The notes under the pieces were generated by a model. The model saw nothing but the letters and a program-made list of their open reading frames with translations. It did no database searches and had not been told where the DNA came from. Below are positions 53,754 to 63,762 of a DNA stretch of 64,000 nt, one piece after another. Within the stretch, counting starts at the first letter, position 1, and the number at the start of each line of letters is the position of its first letter. The DNA lies in contig NZ_CP109485.1 of assembly GCF_035918235.1 (NCBI RefSeq), positions 4,402,001 to 4,466,000 of the forward strand, written 5' to 3'. Source of the stretch: Streptomyces sp. NBC_01445 (GTDB lineage: Bacteria > Actinomycetota > Actinomycetes > Streptomycetales > Streptomycetaceae). The translations under genes and the position numbers were made by a program.

Positions 53754-54377
53754 TCAGCCAATAGCGACCAGCACGGCCATGAGAACCGCACCCACGACCA
53801 CAGGGGCAACAATCTCGTAGGCCCAGCGGATCGAGGGCTCGCCCTGGGCGGACGGCTTGTCGGCGCCGTCCCGGGCCAGCTCGCGGATCTCGTCCAAGGA
53901 CTGATCGCCGGCGGCCCTGCGAGGCACGGAATCGGCCTCCGCCTTCAGGCCGCTGCCCTTGCGCCCACCCGCCGCCCGGTTGGCCTTCTTACGGGCGCGC
54001 ATGGAGACCGGGATGGCCCAGAGCTGGTACTTGTCCCCGCTCTCGGTGAAGACCTCGCTGGAGTAGCCGGCCCGCACATCGGCGACGGACGCCCAGGGCA
54101 GGGTGATCACACGGAACGGATTACGAACGCGCAGCCGGTCCTCATTCGCGTACACCGCGGGCCGGACCGTGAACGCGACGACGAGCGGCGCGACGAAAAG
54201 CAGCCCCGCGACGGCCAGCCAGGCGGTGCGTGCGTCGCCATTGACCAGGGCGTCGAAACCGAGCCAGGCCCCCATCACGAGCAGCAGGACGCCACCTGCG
54301 ATACCGGCGGGAGAACGGTAGGTCCGCTCCGCTGCCACGGGTCGCGTGACGGAGGGCTGGGATTCCGGGGTCTTCAT
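53754..54377 (-). CDS. PH-like-domain membrane protein
   Basis: A 207-residue protein. Two N-terminal helices (IAGGVLLLVMGAWLGFDALV; WLAVAGLLFVAPLVVAFTV) are followed by a bacterial PH-like (bPH) domain, VYANEDRLRVRNPFRVITLPWASVADVRAGYSSEVFTESGDKYQLWAIPVSMRAR. A charged linker and a last helix near the C-terminus (YEIVAPVVVGAVLMAVLVAIG) follow. ATG at 54377 gives MKTPESQPS. No function is known; linked genes suggest none. Convergent with the mutase. Confidence 0.8.
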   Translation of the reverse strand: MKTPESQPSVTRPVAAERTYRSPAGIAGGVLLLVMGAWLGFDALVNGDARTAWLAVAGLLFVAPLVVAFTVRPAVYANEDRLRVRNPFRVITLPWASVADVRAGYSSEVFTESGDKYQLWAIPVSMRARKKANRAAGGRKGSGLKAEADSVPRRAAGDQSLDEIRELARDGADKPSAQGEPSIRWAYEIVAPVVVGAVLMAVLVAIG

Positions 54378-54472
54378 ACTCCGATGATGCCTGAAGCCGA
54401 CAAGGACGTTCATCACAGCCTGAGAACAACCACAGAAGCCCCTGCGTACCCGTGAGCCCCACCGGCGCTCAC

Positions 54473-54673
54473 CCGCGTACGAGACAGGGCCGGAGACAGC
54501 GAAGTCCCACCGGGCGGCCAGGCGCCGACGAAACGGGAGGGGACGTGGGGGCATGTGCGCGCGCAGCCACCAGCACCACGTACAGGCAATCAGCTAGCTG
54601 ACGTGCACCCGTAGAACAGCGAGCACGTACATGCCCCCGCGGCCCCGCACCCAAAAACGCACCTGACGAGCCC
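54473..54673. repeat. Long intergenic dispersed repeat, copy B
   Basis: Matches 40415-40615 in the same orientation, ungapped, with about a dozen substitutions concentrated in two short patches (54519-54529 and 54601-54612). A partial repetition follows at 54661-54745 (CACCTGACGAGCCCACACCGA occurs twice), and the GAAGCCGAGCA word of copy A recurs at about 54734. It lies between the PH-like gene and deoC, just upstream of a CACCCG hexamer array. Confidence 0.8.
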
Positions 54674-54762
54674 ACACCGAGCCCGCACCCGAAAACGCAC
54701 CTGACGAGCCCACACCGACCCCGCACCCGACAACGAAGCCGAGCACCCCACACCCGGGCCCA

Positions 54763-54810
54763 CACCCGCACCCGCGCCCGCACCCGCACCCGCACCCGCA
54801 CCCGCACCCG
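54763..54810. repeat. Hexanucleotide tandem array, eight CACCCG units
   Basis: Eight 6-base units (seven CACCCG, one CGCCCG) in a row, next to the long repeat. It is a slippage-prone microsatellite upstream of deoC and likely to differ between strains. Confidence 0.75.
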
Positions 54811-54899
54811 ACAACGAAGCAGCCCGCACCCGACGAAACAGCACCCCCACGCAGCGGCACCGGAACCCGCCGGAGAGACCCACCACTCCCCCCTCCCCC

Positions 54900-54934
54900 T
54901 GTACAGCAGCTACGCGCGTAGATATGCTCCCCTC
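54900..54934 (+). promoter_or_regulatory. deoC promoter with the 12-bp palindrome CTACGCGCGTAG
   Basis: TGTACA (54900-54905) and TATGCT (54923-54928) are 17 bases apart. The palindrome CTACGCGCGTAG (54910-54921) fills the spacer. The GTG of deoC at 54935 is 7 bases after the -10, so transcription should start at the start codon and the mRNA is probably leaderless. The same palindrome sits over the pnp promoter. Confidence 0.7.
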
Positions 54935-55891
54935 GTGACCATGCCCACTGCACCCGCACCCGCATTCGCCGACGCGGTCGCTTCGGACCGTTCGCTGCGT
55001 CGCTTCCTTCACGGGCTGCCCGGGGTCGACACGGTCGGCCTGGAGGCTCGTGCCGCGTCTCTAGGCACGCGGTCGATCAAGACCACGGCCAAGGCGTACG
55101 CCATCGACCTGGCGATCTCGATGATCGATCTGACGACCCTCGAAGGCGCCGACACAGCCGGCAAGGTCCGCGCGCTCGGCGCGAAGGCCGTGCATCCGGA
55201 CCCCACCGACCGTACGACTCCCCGCACAGCCGCCGTCTGTGTCTATCCGGACATGGTGGCGACGGCCAAGGAGGCCGTGGCCGGGAGTGACGTGAAGGTC
55301 GCCTCCGTGGCCACCGCGTTCCCGGCGGGCCGCGCCGCCCTGGAGGTGAAGCTCGGGGACGTCCGCGAGGCGGTCGCCGCCGGCGCGGACGAGATCGACA
55401 TGGTCATCGACCGCGGAGCGTACCTCGCGGGCCACTACCTGAAGGTGTACGAGGAGATCGTCGCCGTTAAGGAGGCCTCGGGCGCCGCACGCCTGAAGGT
55501 CATCTTCGAGACGGGCGAGCTGTCGACGTACGACAACATCCGGCGAGCGAGCTGGCTGGGCATGATGGCCGGGGCGGACTTCATCAAGACGTCGACCGGC
55601 AAGGTCGGGGTGAACGCCACCCCGGCCAACACACTGCTCATGCTGGAGGCGGTACGTGACTTCCGCGCCCAGACGGGCGTACAGGTAGGCGTGAAGCCCG
55701 CCGGAGGCATCCGGACGACCAAGGACGCGCTCAAGTTCCTCGTGCTGGTCAACGAGACCGCCGGCAGCGACTGGCTGGACAACCACTGGTTCCGCTTCGG
55801 CGCTTCGAGCCTGCTCAACGACCTGTTGATGCAGCGTCAGAAGCTGAGCACCGGCCGCTACTCCGGCCCCGACTACGTGACGGTGGACTGA
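54935..55891 (+). CDS. deoC: Deoxyribose-phosphate aldolase
   Basis: A 318-residue class I aldolase that cleaves 2-deoxyribose-5-phosphate to glyceraldehyde-3-phosphate and acetaldehyde. The Schiff-base lysine lies in GADFIKTSTGKVG, with EIDMVIDRGAY and GVKPAGGIRTTKDAL as the other active-site strands. It is longer than E. coli DeoC through an N-terminal extension of about 40 residues (TAPAPAFADAVASDRSLRRFLHGLPGVD). GTG at 54935 is used; ATG at 54941 is an alternative. The next two genes are aldehyde dehydrogenase homologues, and one can remove the acetaldehyde. Confidence 0.94.
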   Translation: MTMPTAPAPAFADAVASDRSLRRFLHGLPGVDTVGLEARAASLGTRSIKTTAKAYAIDLAISMIDLTTLEGADTAGKVRALGAKAVHPDPTDRTTPRTAAVCVYPDMVATAKEAVAGSDVKVASVATAFPAGRAALEVKLGDVREAVAAGADEIDMVIDRGAYLAGHYLKVYEEIVAVKEASGAARLKVIFETGELSTYDNIRRASWLGMMAGADFIKTSTGKVGVNATPANTLLMLEAVRDFRAQTGVQVGVKPAGGIRTTKDALKFLVLVNETAGSDWLDNHWFRFGASSLLNDLLMQRQKLSTGRYSGPDYVTVD

Positions 55892-55894
55892 CCC

Positions 55895-57346
55895 ATGACG
55901 TTCGAGTACGCACCCGCACCGGAGTCCCGCTCCGTCGTCGACATCGCCCCCAGCTACGGCCTTTTCATCGACGGCGAGTTCGCCGAGGCGGCCGACGGCA
56001 AGGTCTTCAAGACGGTGAGCCCGTCGACGGAGGAGGTCCTCTCCGAGATCGCCCAGGCGGGCGAGGCGGACGTGGACCGCGCGGTGAAGGCCGCCCGCAA
56101 GGCGTTCGAGAAGTGGTCGGCGCTGCCGGGCGCGGAGCGCGCGAAGTACCTGTTCCGGATCGCGCGGATCATCCAGGAGCGCAGCCGCGAGCTCGCGGTC
56201 CTGGAGACGCTGGACAACGGCAAGCCGATCAAGGAGACGCGCGACGCGGACCTCCCCCTGGTGGCGGCGCACTTCTTCTACTACGCGGGCTGGGCGGACA
56301 AGCTCGGCCACGCGGGCTTCGGCCCGAACCCGGCGCCGCTGGGCGTCGCGGGCCAGGTCATCCCGTGGAACTTCCCGCTGCTGATGCTGGCGTGGAAGAT
56401 CGCCCCGGCGCTGGCGACGGGCAACACGGTCGTCCTGAAGCCTGCCGAGACGACCCCCCTGTCCGCCCTGTTCTTCGCGGACATCTGCCGCCAGGCGGGC
56501 CTGCCCAAGGGCGTGGTGAACATCCTCCCGGGCTACGGAGACGCGGGCGCGGCCCTCACGGCACACCCCGATGTGAACAAGGTCGCCTTCACCGGCTCGA
56601 CGGCAGTCGGCAAGGCGATCGCCCGGCAGGTGGCCGGCACGGACAAGAAGGTCACGCTCGAACTGGGTGGCAAGGGCGCGAACATCGTCTTCGACGACGC
56701 GCCCATCGACCAGGCGGTCGAGGGCATCGTCACGGGCATCTTCTTCAACCAGGGCCAGGTGTGCTGCGCGGGCTCGCGCCTCCTGGTCCAGGAGTCGGTG
56801 GCCGACGAGGTGCTGGACGCGCTGAAGCGCCGCCTCACCACCCTCCGCCTGGGCGACCCCCTGGACAAGAACACCGACATCGGCGCGATCAACTCCGCGG
56901 AGCAGCTCGCGAGGATCAAGACGCTCGCGGACACGGGCGAGGCCGAGGGCGCGGAGCGCTGGTCGGCGCCGTGCGAACTCCCGGACAGCGGCTACTGGTT
57001 CGCGCCCACGCTGTTCACGAACGTCACGCAGGCGCACACGATCGCGCGGGACGAGATCTTCGGCCCGGTGCTGTCCGTCCTCACGTTCCGCACTCCGGAG
57101 GAGGCGGTGGCGAAGGCGAACAACACGCAGTACGGGCTCTCGGCCGGCATCTGGACGGAGAAGGGCTCGCGCATCCTCTCGGTCGCGAACAAGCTCCGGG
57201 CGGGCGTCGTCTGGGCCAACACGTTCAACAAGTTCGACCCGACCTCGCCGTTCGGCGGCTACAAGGAGTCGGGGCACGGCCGCGAGGGCGGCCGCCACGG
57301 CCTGGAGGCATACCTCGCCCCGTCGAGCCCGGAGGGCACGCGATAA
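55895..57346 (+). CDS. Aldehyde dehydrogenase
   Basis: A 483-residue ALDH. The catalytic cysteine lies in FFNQGQVCCAGSR, the general-base glutamate in TLELGGKGANIVF, and NAD binding in GSTAVGKAIARQV. The C-terminal motif SPFGGYKESGHGREGG is intact. It most likely oxidises acetaldehyde from the DeoC reaction to acetate. The gene starts 4 bases after deoC and ends at the base before the next gene, so the three are one translation unit. Confidence 0.92.
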   Translation: MTFEYAPAPESRSVVDIAPSYGLFIDGEFAEAADGKVFKTVSPSTEEVLSEIAQAGEADVDRAVKAARKAFEKWSALPGAERAKYLFRIARIIQERSRELAVLETLDNGKPIKETRDADLPLVAAHFFYYAGWADKLGHAGFGPNPAPLGVAGQVIPWNFPLLMLAWKIAPALATGNTVVLKPAETTPLSALFFADICRQAGLPKGVVNILPGYGDAGAALTAHPDVNKVAFTGSTAVGKAIARQVAGTDKKVTLELGGKGANIVFDDAPIDQAVEGIVTGIFFNQGQVCCAGSRLLVQESVADEVLDALKRRLTTLRLGDPLDKNTDIGAINSAEQLARIKTLADTGEAEGAERWSAPCELPDSGYWFAPTLFTNVTQAHTIARDEIFGPVLSVLTFRTPEEAVAKANNTQYGLSAGIWTEKGSRILSVANKLRAGVVWANTFNKFDPTSPFGGYKESGHGREGGRHGLEAYLAPSSPEGTR

Positions 57347-58243
57347 ATGAGCACTGTTGAGCGACTCACAGTCCTGAAGACCTACAAGCTGTACGTGGGC
57401 GGGAAGTTCCCGCGTTCCGAGAGCGGCCGGGTGTACGAGGTGTCGGACTCGAAGGACAAATGGCTGGCCAACGCCCCGCTGTCGTCCCGCAAGGACGCGC
57501 GTGACGCGGTAGTGGCGGCGCGCAAGGCGTTCGGCGGCTGGGCGGGCGCGACGGCGTACAACCGCGGACAGGTGCTCTACCGCGTGGCGGAGATGCTGGA
57601 GGGCCGCCGCGACCAGTTCGTGCGGGAGGTGGCGGATGCCGAGGGCCTTTCGAAGTCGAAGGCGGCGGCGGTCGTGGACGCGGCGGTCGACAGGTGGGTC
57701 TGGTACGCGGGCTGGACGGACAAGATCGGCCAGGTCGTGGGCGGGGCGAACCCGGTCGCGGGCCCGTTCTTCAACCTGTCCACGCCCGAGCCGACCGGAG
57801 TGGTGGCCGTGCTGGCCCCGCAGAAGTCGTCGTTCCTGGGCCTGGTCTCGGTGATCGCCCCGGTGATCGCGACGGGCAACACGGCCGTGGTGATCGCGAG
57901 CGAGACGTCCCCGCTGCCGGCTCTGTCGCTCGGCGAGGTGCTCGCCACGTCCGACGTGCCGGGCGGTGTGGTGAACGTGCTGTCCGGCAGGACGTCGGAG
58001 ATCGCTCCGACGCTGGCCGCGCACCAGGACGTGAACGCGATCGACCTTACGGGCGCGGACGCCGACCTGGCCCGTGACCTGGAGATCGCGGCGGCGGACA
58101 ACCTGAAGCGCGTGCGCCGTCCCCAGGCTGTGGACACGGACTGGACGACGGACCCGGGCACGGACAGGCTCACGTCGTTCCTGGAAACGAAGACGGTGTG
58201 GCACCCGACGGGTTCGCTCGGCGCATCGGGCTCTTCGTACTAG
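57347..58243 (+). CDS. Truncated aldehyde dehydrogenase homologue lacking the catalytic domain
   Basis: A 298-residue protein that aligns with the N-terminal (NAD-binding) half of ALDH: LYVGGKFPRSESGRVYEV, VVAARKAFGGWAGATAYNR, VWYAGWTDKIGQVVGG, then IAPVIATGNTAVVIASETSPLP and LAAHQDVNAIDLTG. The catalytic cysteine, the glutamate domain and the C-terminal oligomerisation arm are absent; the C-terminus instead ends in an unrelated tail (TVWHPTGSLGASGSSY). It begins directly after the stop of the full ALDH (TAAATG). A conserved actinobacterial pseudoenzyme partner of the full ALDH is a plausible reading. Confidence 0.85.
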   Translation: MSTVERLTVLKTYKLYVGGKFPRSESGRVYEVSDSKDKWLANAPLSSRKDARDAVVAARKAFGGWAGATAYNRGQVLYRVAEMLEGRRDQFVREVADAEGLSKSKAAAVVDAAVDRWVWYAGWTDKIGQVVGGANPVAGPFFNLSTPEPTGVVAVLAPQKSSFLGLVSVIAPVIATGNTAVVIASETSPLPALSLGEVLATSDVPGGVVNVLSGRTSEIAPTLAAHQDVNAIDLTGADADLARDLEIAAADNLKRVRRPQAVDTDWTTDPGTDRLTSFLETKTVWHPTGSLGASGSSY

Positions 58244-58278
58244 GCCCGAGCCAGAACCCGAGGCCCGACCCGAACCCG

Positions 58279-58316
58279 AAGCCCCGTCCCTCCTCCGTCC
58301 AGGAGGGGCGGGGTTT
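58279..58316 (+). terminator. Terminator after the truncated ALDH gene
   Basis: AAGCCCCGTCCCTCCT pairs with AGGAGGGGCGGGGTTT at 14 of 16 positions around a 6-base loop and ends in TTT. It closes the deoC operon. Confidence 0.8.
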
Positions 58317-58361
58317 CGTCATGCCCCACCGCCCCCCCCAGCGCACGGATCCGCACACGGA

Positions 58362-59096
58362 TCAGACCCCGAGCCGCGCGGCGATCCCGTCGAGGATGCA
58401 GTCGAGGCCGAGGTCGAACTCCCAGGTGGGGTCGTCCTTGTGGGCGGCGCCGAGCCCGTAACGCTGATAGTTCGGGTAACGGCCCGTATCCATCAGGTAG
58501 TTCATCTGCGGGGCGAGCGCCTGCCGGGTCTCGGCGCCGCTGGACCACCCGTGCCGCTCCTTGTACTCGCGCAGGGCGAGTTCGGACTGGGTCGCGCCAT
58601 GGACGTAGGAGCTGACGGTGCGGAACGCGGCCATCATCGAGTCGGCGTCAAGACCGGTCGTCGCGAGCACCTCCAGCTGCCGCTCGGCCACGGCCATCCG
58701 GGCCGGGGTGAGGGAGATGAGCGGCGCGGGCACCTGCCCCATCCAGGGGTGGCGCAGCATCAGTTCCCGTGTCTGCACGGCGAAGGACCGCAGCACCTCG
58801 CGCCAGCCGGTCACCTCCGGGGTCACGGAGAGTTCGGCCGAGACGCGGTCGATCATGAGCGCCCAGAGGTCGTCCTTGCCGGACACGTGCCGGTACGCGG
58901 CCATGGGCGCGACGCCGAGCTCCGCGGCGAGGCGGCGCATGGTGACGGCCGCGGCACCCTCAGTGTCGGCGATCTCGACCGCGGCGGCGGCGATCCGCTC
59001 CAGGGTCAGAGTGGCGCGGGCGGGCGCGGGCCGTTCGAGCCGCTCCCACAGCGAGGGCTCCACCAGGCCCTCGTCACCCTTCTTCTGCGCGGCCAC
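58362..59096 (-). CDS. TetR-family regulator (TetR_C_1 type)
   Basis: A 244-residue regulator. The helix-turn-helix covers residues about 25-75: LTLERIAAAAVEIADTEGAAAVTMRRLAAELGVAPMAAYRHVSGKDDLWALM. The remaining 170 residues follow the pattern of TetR_C_1 (TcmR/AcrR drug-resistance repressors), with the ARMAVAERQLEVL and DADSMMAAFRTVSSYVHG helices. It is divergent from the FMN reductase gene and a perfect 18-bp palindrome lies between, which should be its operator. The reductase and MFS genes would be its regulon. Confidence 0.88.
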   Translation of the reverse strand: MAAQKKGDEGLVEPSLWERLERPAPARATLTLERIAAAAVEIADTEGAAAVTMRRLAAELGVAPMAAYRHVSGKDDLWALMIDRVSAELSVTPEVTGWREVLRSFAVQTRELMLRHPWMGQVPAPLISLTPARMAVAERQLEVLATTGLDADSMMAAFRTVSSYVHGATQSELALREYKERHGWSSGAETRQALAPQMNYLMDTGRYPNYQRYGLGAAHKDDPTWEFDLGLDCILDGIAARLGV

Positions 59097-59126
59097 GGTG
59101 CAACCCCTCTCTACTCTCCCACGATG

Positions 59127-59204
59127 ACGTGTACAGCGTATCCCCAGTAGACGCCGTACACATCGATGTGTACGTTGTACTCACATCGATACGCCGTACA
59201 CATC
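59127..59204. promoter_or_regulatory. TetR operator region with an 18-bp perfect palindrome
   Basis: GTACACATCGATGTGTAC (59156-59173) is perfectly symmetric. ACGCCGTACACATC occurs at 59151-59164 and again at 59191-59204, and GTGTACAGCGTA at about 59129-59140 is a further related half-site. The array sits between the divergent tetR and FMN reductase starts, so it can repress both. Confidence 0.75.
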
Positions 59205-59217
59205 CAGGGGGTTCACC

Positions 59218-61815
<2,598 letters not shown>

Positions 61816-61970
61816 GAAGTGCCGCCCGTTTCCGGTACCGGCGGCCGGTTGGCCCGCCGCCGCAGATCGAGTAATCGTGAGCGTACGCAGAGTAGTTGAG
61901 ACGCGGCTGTGCCACAAAGGCCGACCCGCGGGGTCCACCGGGGGCGGAGGATGCAGCACACTGGTGTCTC

Positions 61971-62606
61971 GTGAGTTCTCATCCCCCGATACCGGCCCGG
62001 GTCGTCCTGTTGGCAGGTCCTTCCGGCTCCGGCAAGTCGTCGTTCGCGTCCCGCTCCGGGCTTCCCGTGCTGTGCCTGGACGACTTCTACAAGGAGGCCG
62101 ACGACCCGACGCTGCCGCAGGTGCCGGGCAGCTCGGACATCGACTGGGACTCGCCCCGCTCCTGGGACACGGAGACGGCCGTTGCCGCGATCGCGGAGCT
62201 GTGCCGCACGGGCCGCACCCGCATTCCCGTCTACGACATCGCGACCAGCTCACGGGTGGGCGAGGAGACGCTCGACATCGAGCGCACGCCCCTGTTCATC
62301 GCGGAGGGCATTTTCGCCGCGGACATCGTGGAGCGCTGCCGGGACCTCGGGCTGCTGGCCGACGCGCTGTGCCTGCGCGGCCGCCCGTCCACGACGTTCC
62401 GCCGCCGGCTGCTGCGGGACCTCAGGGAGGGCCGCAAGTCCGTGCCGTTCCTGCTGCGCCGCGGCTGGCGCCTGATGCGCGCGGAGCGCGGCATCGTGGC
62501 CCGCCAGACGGCGCTCGGCGCGCACGCGTGCGGCAAGGAAGAAGCCCTCGGCCGCCTGGCCGCGGCCGCCGCGGGCCGGTGCGTGAAGGCCCGCGCCCAG
62601 GCGTGA
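61971..62606 (+). CDS. Uridine kinase-like P-loop kinase
   Basis: A 211-residue P-loop kinase. Walker A is AGPSGSGKSSF at the N-terminus; LCLDDFYKEADDPTLP is the uridine kinase nucleoside-binding DDFYK motif; IDWDSPRSWDTE and VYDIATSSR follow. The lid region is RPSTTFRRRLLRDLREGRKS. The fold matches uridine/phosphoribulokinase-type kinases, which convert uridine or cytidine to the monophosphate. GTG at 61971 gives MSSHPPIP. It is isolated, with a terminator downstream. Confidence 0.85.
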   Translation: MSSHPPIPARVVLLAGPSGSGKSSFASRSGLPVLCLDDFYKEADDPTLPQVPGSSDIDWDSPRSWDTETAVAAIAELCRTGRTRIPVYDIATSSRVGEETLDIERTPLFIAEGIFAADIVERCRDLGLLADALCLRGRPSTTFRRRLLRDLREGRKSVPFLLRRGWRLMRAERGIVARQTALGAHACGKEEALGRLAAAAAGRCVKARAQA

Positions 62607-62631
62607 GCGCCCCGCAGAGCCCGTACACATG

Positions 62632-62674
62632 AAAGCGGGACCGGAGAGACCCCCCGGCCCTCCGGTCCCGCTTC
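62632..62674. terminator. Terminator after the uridine kinase-like gene
   Basis: AAAGCGGGACCGGA and TCCGGTCCCGCTT form a 13-bp stem around a 15-base C-rich loop, 26 bases after the stop. It lies in the convergent gap with sigQ. Confidence 0.8.
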
Positions 62675-62765
62675 ATTCCCCCGTGAAGATCCCCCGTGAT
62701 CCCCCCGGTACCGCTCCCCCGTACAACCGTCGCGTCCCCCCGGAGCGACGGCCCGCCCCCAGCCT

Positions 62766-63524
62766 TCAGGCCACCAGCTCGCCGAAGGACTCCTCCAGGT
62801 CACGGCCGAAGCTGAGGGCCTCGTCCTCGCGCAGCCGGCGCAGGGAGCGCCAGATGCTCGACTTCACCGTGCCGACACTGATGTCGAGGATGTCCGCGAT
62901 CTCGGGGTCCGTACGACCCTCGTAGTAGCGCAGGACGAGCATCGTGCGCTGCAGTTCGGGGAGGCGGGCCAGGGCCTGCCAGAGAACCGCGCGCAGCTCC
63001 GTGCCACGCATCGCGTCCGTGTCGCCCGCCGTCTCCGGCAGTTCCTCGGTCGGGTACTCGTTCAGCTTGCGGCGGCGCCACGCGCTGATGTGCAGATTGG
63101 TCATGGTGCGGCGGAGGTAGCCCCCGACCGCCGCCTTGTCGCTGATCCTGTCCCAGGCGCGGTACGTCGAGAAGAGGGCGCTCTGGAGCAGGTCCTCGGC
63201 CTCGAACCGGTCACCGGTCAGGTGGTAGGCGGTTGCGTACAGGGAGGCGCGGCGTTCCTGGACGTAGGCCGTGAACTCGGCTTCCGACAGGGACTTCTTC
63301 CGCTCCCCCGATTCCTCCCCGTACGCGGCTCCCCCGTCGGATACCGCCTGGTTCGCGTCAACCACCGTCATGTACGCGGTGTGCTGACGCCCGGTGCCGC
63401 GAGCGCACCCCCGCCCGCTCACGGCACCGGACAGCTCGTGCTTCCCGGAACCGGGACTCCGCACGAGAGCGTCATGAAGACGTGTGACAACTGCGCCAGT
63501 GGTGGTGCTGTGCAGCGTGTTCAT
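62766..63524 (-). CDS. sigQ: SigE-type ECF sigma factor SigQ
   Basis: A 252-residue sigma factor. Region 2 covers about 90-150 (FTAYVQERRASLYATAYHLTGDRFEAEDLLQSALFSTYRAWDRI) and region 4 about 195-240 (LPELQRTMLVLRYYEGRTDPEIADILDISVGTVKSSIWRSLRRLRED). The N-terminal 75 residues are an unstructured extension (MNTLHSTTTGAVVTRLHD). It is divergent from afsQ1, the arrangement of sigQ-afsQ1-afsQ2 in S. coelicolor, where AfsQ1 activates sigQ and both affect antibiotic production and development. ATG at 63524 follows GGGGGGCGCGAG; a much shorter frame would be possible from internal starts. Confidence 0.9.
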   Translation of the reverse strand: MNTLHSTTTGAVVTRLHDALVRSPGSGKHELSGAVSGRGCARGTGRQHTAYMTVVDANQAVSDGGAAYGEESGERKKSLSEAEFTAYVQERRASLYATAYHLTGDRFEAEDLLQSALFSTYRAWDRISDKAAVGGYLRRTMTNLHISAWRRRKLNEYPTEELPETAGDTDAMRGTELRAVLWQALARLPELQRTMLVLRYYEGRTDPEIADILDISVGTVKSSIWRSLRRLREDEALSFGRDLEESFGELVA

Positions 63525-63632
63525 CTCGCGCCCCCCGTCGTGGAGTCTCGGTTTCCCGTGGCTCGTAAGGACTTGCGTCCTTGCGATGTCCAAAAGCTTG
63601 CCCGGGCCACTTCATGACGGTGTCCGTCGACT

Positions 63633-63648
63633 GTCACAGACCTGTCAC
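63633..63648. promoter_or_regulatory. AfsQ1-type binding site
   Basis: GTCAC (63633-63637), six bases, then GTCAC (63644-63648) matches the GTnAC-n6-GTnAC motif described for AfsQ1. It lies 109 bases upstream of sigQ and 115 bases upstream of afsQ1, so AfsQ1 can act on sigQ and on itself. Confidence 0.75.
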
Positions 63649-63762
63649 AGGGCCCGGGCGTGTGCGAGTCGTGTGTGGATGGGGCCCGAAGCCCCCTCAT
63701 TACGAGCTTGGGAGCGCTCCAACGGTCGAACTTGAGCCGTGCCATGGGACAGAATGACGTCT

